A DNA stretch of 64,000 bases. It comes from Nonomuraea sediminis. Its GTDB lineage: Bacteria > Actinomycetota > Actinomycetes > Streptosporangiales > Streptosporangiaceae. The DNA lies in contig NZ_JAHDTI010000020.1 in assembly GCF_018531495.1 (NCBI RefSeq), positions 116,179-180,178 on the forward strand, in the 5' to 3' direction. This document shows, in pieces, positions 61,786 through 64,000 of this stretch. Below the pieces are notes generated by a model, which was given only the letters and a program-made list of their open reading frames with translations, was not told the origin of the DNA and did no database searches. A program made the translations under genes and the position numbers. Numbering within the stretch: the stretch's first letter is position 1; every line of letters starts with the position of its first letter.

Positions 61786-62784
61786 TCACGTGTGAGAGAT
61801 GACGACCTTGCCGAAGGGCTGGCCGGAGGCGTAGTAGCGGTAGGCCTCCGGAGCCTCGTCGAAGGGGAAGACGCGGTCGATGACGGGGCGCAGGAGGTTG
61901 GCGGCGATGGCCTCGTTCATCTCGCGGAACTGCGCCCGGCTCCCCACGGCGACAGCCCGTACGGTCGCCCCGGAGGCGAACAGCACGCGAGCGTCGATCG
62001 GAGCAGCGGCCGTCTCGGAGACGAAGCCGACGAGCGCGACGTGCCCCGAGAGCCGTACGGCCTTGATCGACTGCTCCACCTGACCGGCCACGTCCACCAC
62101 CCGGTGGGCGCCGAGACCGTCGGTCAGCCGCCGTACCTCGGCCGGCCAGTCGGGGTTGGCGCGGTAGTCGATGACCTCGTCGGCGCCAAGCTTGGCCAGG
62201 CGCTCAGACTTGGCGGGGCCGCTGGTGGTGGCGATCACCCGGGCACCGCGGGCCTTGGCGAACTGCAGCGCGAACAGCGACACCCCACCCGAGCCCTGCG
62301 TCACGACGGTATCGCCAGGACGCAGGCCCTCCAGGGCGTTCCAGGCGGTGACGGCGACGCAGGGGAGCGTGGCGGCCTCCTCGTAGCTGAGGTGGTCGGG
62401 GATCGGCACGATCGCCTCCTCCTCGACCAGCGCGAGCTCGGTCAGCATGCCGTCAAGCGAGCCGCCGCGCTGCGCCAGGTGCTCGGCGCCGAACGGGCCG
62501 TCCTGCCAACTGGGGAAAAGCGTCGCGGTGACCCGGTCGCCCACCTTGGCCGAGGTCACACCGGGGCCCACCGCGACGACCTCGCCCGCGCCGTCCGAGA
62601 CGGGGACCACGTCGGGCTTGACCGGCAGGACGTAGGTGCCGCGGGCCACCAGCAGCTCGCGGAAGCTCAGCGAGGTGGCCTTAACGGCGACCAGCACCTG
62701 CCCAGGGCCGGGAACGGGGTCAGCGTGCTCCCTGATGGTCAGGCCTTCGATCCCCGCACCGCTGTCGAGATGGTAACTACGCAC
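61786..62784 (-). CDS. Zinc-independent MDR oxidoreductase (quinone reductase-like)
   Basis: 332 residues, medium-chain dehydrogenase/reductase. N-terminal GroES-like part (GPGQVLVAVKATSLSFRELL), PVSDGAGEVVAVGPGV, NAD(P) motif TQGSGGVSLFALQFAKARG. No zinc-ligand Cys/His cluster is seen, so it resembles NADPH:quinone oxidoreductases. GTG 62784 has AGGAG 7 nt upstream. Its start region overlaps nothing, and a TetR gene diverges from it across an inverted-repeat operator. A truncated duplicate is at 52441-52629. Confidence 0.9.
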   Translation of the reverse strand: MRSYHLDSGAGIEGLTIREHADPVPGPGQVLVAVKATSLSFRELLVARGTYVLPVKPDVVPVSDGAGEVVAVGPGVTSAKVGDRVTATLFPSWQDGPFGAEHLAQRGGSLDGMLTELALVEEEAIVPIPDHLSYEEAATLPCVAVTAWNALEGLRPGDTVVTQGSGGVSLFALQFAKARGARVIATTSGPAKSERLAKLGADEVIDYRANPDWPAEVRRLTDGLGAHRVVDVAGQVEQSIKAVRLSGHVALVGFVSETAAAPIDARVLFASGATVRAVAVGSRAQFREMNEAIAANLLRPVIDRVFPFDEAPEAYRYYASGQPFGKVVISHT

Positions 62785-62797
62785 GGAAGCACTCCTA

Positions 62798-62817
62798 GAT
62801 AGAACGTTCGGTCTATC
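62798..62817. promoter_or_regulatory. TetR-type operator
   Basis: 20-bp imperfect palindrome GATAGAACGTTCGGTCTATC, with GATAGA/TCTATC arms, 13 bp upstream of the oxidoreductase start and 53 bp upstream of the TetR gene, a typical shared operator. Confidence 0.75.
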
Positions 62818-62870
62818 GAGACCATATCGACCGGTTGATCTACCTGTCAACGGGTGGCATGCTGACGACC

Positions 62871-63428
62871 ATGAGCACACCCGGACCCAGGGAACGCCTC
62901 CTGGAGGCCGCCCGCGAGTTGACCTACAGCCAGGGCATGGGCGTCGGCGTCGACGCGCTGCTCAAGTCCGCCAGCGTCGCGCGACGCTCGCTGTACGAGC
63001 ACTTCGGTGGCAAGGACGGGCTGCTGACCGAGGTCCTACGGCGCACCACCGCCGAGGACGAGGAGAGCTACCACCGCACGATGGCCGCCGCCGGCGACGA
63101 TCCGCGGGCGCGCCTGCTCGCCATCTTCGACCAGCTGACCGACGTCGTGGCCGGCCCCGACTTCCGCGGCTGCCGTTACCTGGCCGCCGACCTCGCCCTC
63201 GCGGACCCCGACCACCCCGCACACGCCATCACCCGCCAGTACCGCACCGACATCCACGACCTCCTGGAAGCCGAACTCGTCCGCCTCGGCCACCCCACCC
63301 CCGCCCAAGCAGCAGACCAACTCCACCTCCTCATAGAAGGCACCCTCGCCACAGCCACCACCCGCCCCACAACCAACCCGGCCCAAGCAGCCAAATCCCT
63401 AGCCGAACACATCATCAACACCCCCTAA
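62871..63428 (+). CDS. TetR-family regulator
   Basis: 185 residues. N-terminal HTH: RERLLEAARELTYSQGMGVG, VDALLKSASVARRSLYEHFG, KDGLLTEVL. The C-terminal ligand domain (TetR_C_33-like: FRGCRYLAADLALADPDHPA) is followed by LLIEGTLATATTRP. Start ATG 62871 (62859 also possible). Likely represses the divergent oxidoreductase gene through the 62798 operator. Confidence 0.9.
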   Translation: MSTPGPRERLLEAARELTYSQGMGVGVDALLKSASVARRSLYEHFGGKDGLLTEVLRRTTAEDEESYHRTMAAAGDDPRARLLAIFDQLTDVVAGPDFRGCRYLAADLALADPDHPAHAITRQYRTDIHDLLEAELVRLGHPTPAQAADQLHLLIEGTLATATTRPTTNPAQAAKSLAEHIINTP

Positions 63429-63474
63429 AACCACCCCCCGGTACGGTCGCCTGCCCCCGTCACCGCCCCCGTCA

Positions 63475-63591
63475 CTCGTCACGGTCACCCGCCCTCAGTA
63501 CGGTCGCCCGACCCTCGTCACGGTCACCCGCCCTCAGTACGGTCGCCCGACCCTCGTCACGGTCACCCGCCCTCAGTACGGTCGCCCGCCC
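63475..63591. repeat. 39-bp tandem repeat, three units
   Basis: Units 63475-63513, 63514-63552, 63553-63591, nearly identical, each starting CTCGTCACGGTCACCCGC and containing CAGTACGGTCGCC. Non-coding, between the TetR gene and the transposon region; a related partial unit starts near 63440. Confidence 0.9.
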
Positions 63592-63725
63592 CCGTCATCC
63601 GCCTCTTACGAGGCTGTCCGTCCTTCTGCTGCGCTCGCCCTCTGCGGGTGCCGTACTCCGGGGTGCTTGCCGCTGACGGGGTAGCCGTACCGCTGTGGCG
63701 CTCGCCCTGGCGGGCGTCTTCGTCT

Positions 63726-63810
63726 CTATGGGTGGTTGTTGTGGGTGGGTTCCAGGGGGAGGCCGGATTGGCGCCAGGCGGTGATTCCGCCGGGCATGAC
63801 CATGACGTTG
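63726..63810 (-). pseudogene. 3' remnant of a rhodanese-domain gene
   Basis: 28 codons on the minus strand, VMVMPGGITAWRQSGLPLEP then a short tail and TAG, matching the end of a rhodanese-like sulfurtransferase (GG-x-x-AWR-x-x-GLPLE). Upstream coding sequence is absent: at 63811 it is replaced by the right end of a tnpB element. The catalytic Cys region is missing. Confidence 0.7.
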
Positions 63811-63858
63811 TTGACATCCTCCACCCGCCTGAAGGAGGGGGATTTCAACCCATCTCTA
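63811..63858 (-). mobile_element. Right end of an IS605/tnpB element, possible omega-RNA region
   Basis: On the minus strand the stretch between the tnpB stop and base 63811 has a GGGTTGAAATCCCCCTCC start, an imperfect hairpin (CCTCC...GGAGG), then GATGTCAA. Hairpin-plus-TCAA ends mark the right end of IS200/IS605 elements, where the guide (omega/reRNA) RNA of TnpB also arises. The TCAA boundary falls exactly where the rhodanese frame begins. Confidence 0.65.
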
Positions 63859-64000
63859 CGCTGACAGGAGGACGGGTTGAGGTTCACGGTTCGCAGGCCC
63901 GGCAACCCGGTCGCCTCCCCGCGCATCCACCGCATGCCCTGCGGCGGCCAATCGGATGTTTCTGGCCGCGTTCACGTCAGCGTTGCAGGCGTATCCGCAG
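63856..64000 (-). CDS. tnpB: TnpB (IS605 OrfB-type) C-terminal part, cut by window edge
   Basis: 48 codons on the minus strand: CGYACNADVNAARNIRLAAA, then a tail and TAG at 63856. This is the C-terminal zinc-ribbon / RuvC-III segment of TnpB (CG-x2-x-NAD-x-NAA-x-NI) with the third catalytic Asp. TnpB is the RNA-guided nuclease ancestor of Cas12 carried by IS200/IS605 transposons. The rest, including the catalytic core, lies beyond base 64000. Confidence 0.85.
   Translation of the reverse strand, partial: CGYACNADVNAARNIRLAAAGHAVDARGGDRVAGPANREPQPVLLSA

Overview
The window reads as a chromosome segment of a high-GC Gram-positive actinomycete. Evidence: strong G/C third-position bias, many GTG and TTG starts, a WhiB regulator, LicD and CDP-glycerol-transferase-type surface polymer genes, a PspC sensor kinase, LprG-like secreted proteins and a sucC-sucD-DUF6350 run. 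A Streptosporangiales (Nonomuraea-like) host is my inference from gene content, not shown by a marker gene. No rRNA, tRNA or CRISPR array was recognised.

Layout. 1-3.3 kb: 3' part of guaA, then a divergent HxlR regulator / DHA2 efflux pump pair. 3.2-23.6 kb: a large cell-surface polymer locus: polytopic membrane protein, secreted polysaccharide deacetylase, two GT2 / CDP-glycerol glycerophosphotransferase fusions, two TPR-LicD paralogs, two sulfotransferase paralogs around a CDP-alcohol phosphotransferase, a GT4, and in the centre a complete three-gene route to 2-hydroxyethylphosphonate (HEP). The PEP mutase of that route carries a cytidylyltransferase domain as in Fom1 of fosfomycin synthesis, so the expected end product is CMP-activated HEP. 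23.6-28.1 kb: a form II (AYRGAGR) molybdenum hydroxylase operon coxS-L-M-G. 28.2-32.1 kb: envelope-stress-like PspC/LiaF protein divergent from a PspC histidine kinase and its NarL-type regulator. 32.1-36.6 kb: secreted esterase with a propeller-like tail under a LacI-type palindrome, GCS2 ligase, WhiB, CPBP protease. 37-41 kb: pcrA, a PIG-L deacetylase and vapBC. 41.7-47.7 kb: L,D-transpeptidase lipoprotein, NTF2-like protein, galE, MarR / zinc-ribbon / VOC operon and two LprG-like secreted paralogs. 47.9-52.2 kb: sucCD and a DUF6350 membrane protein. 52.6-60.9 kb: an apparent insertion holding an HTH-STAND-WD40 protein divergent from two secreted proteins. It is flanked by duplicated sequence: DUF6350, an interspersed repeat and an oxidoreductase occur on both sides, one copy of each gene broken. 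61.8-63.4 kb: a quinone-oxidoreductase-like gene divergent from a TetR regulator. 63.7-64 kb: the 3' end of an IS605-type tnpB whose right end abuts the remnant of a rhodanese gene.

How it may work together. The 3-24 kb locus looks like one machine for building and decorating a wall polymer: GT2/TagF-like and GT4 enzymes build it, Fom1-like / Ppd / alcohol dehydrogenase make CMP-HEP, LicD proteins and/or the CDP-alcohol transferase attach it, and the sulfotransferases add sulfate. The pathway steps follow from well-defined families; the link between CMP-HEP and these particular transferases is inference. A second notable signal is a family of about 100-bp GC-rich intergenic repeats (at least eight copies between 36 and 62 kb), often accompanied by short tandem arrays.
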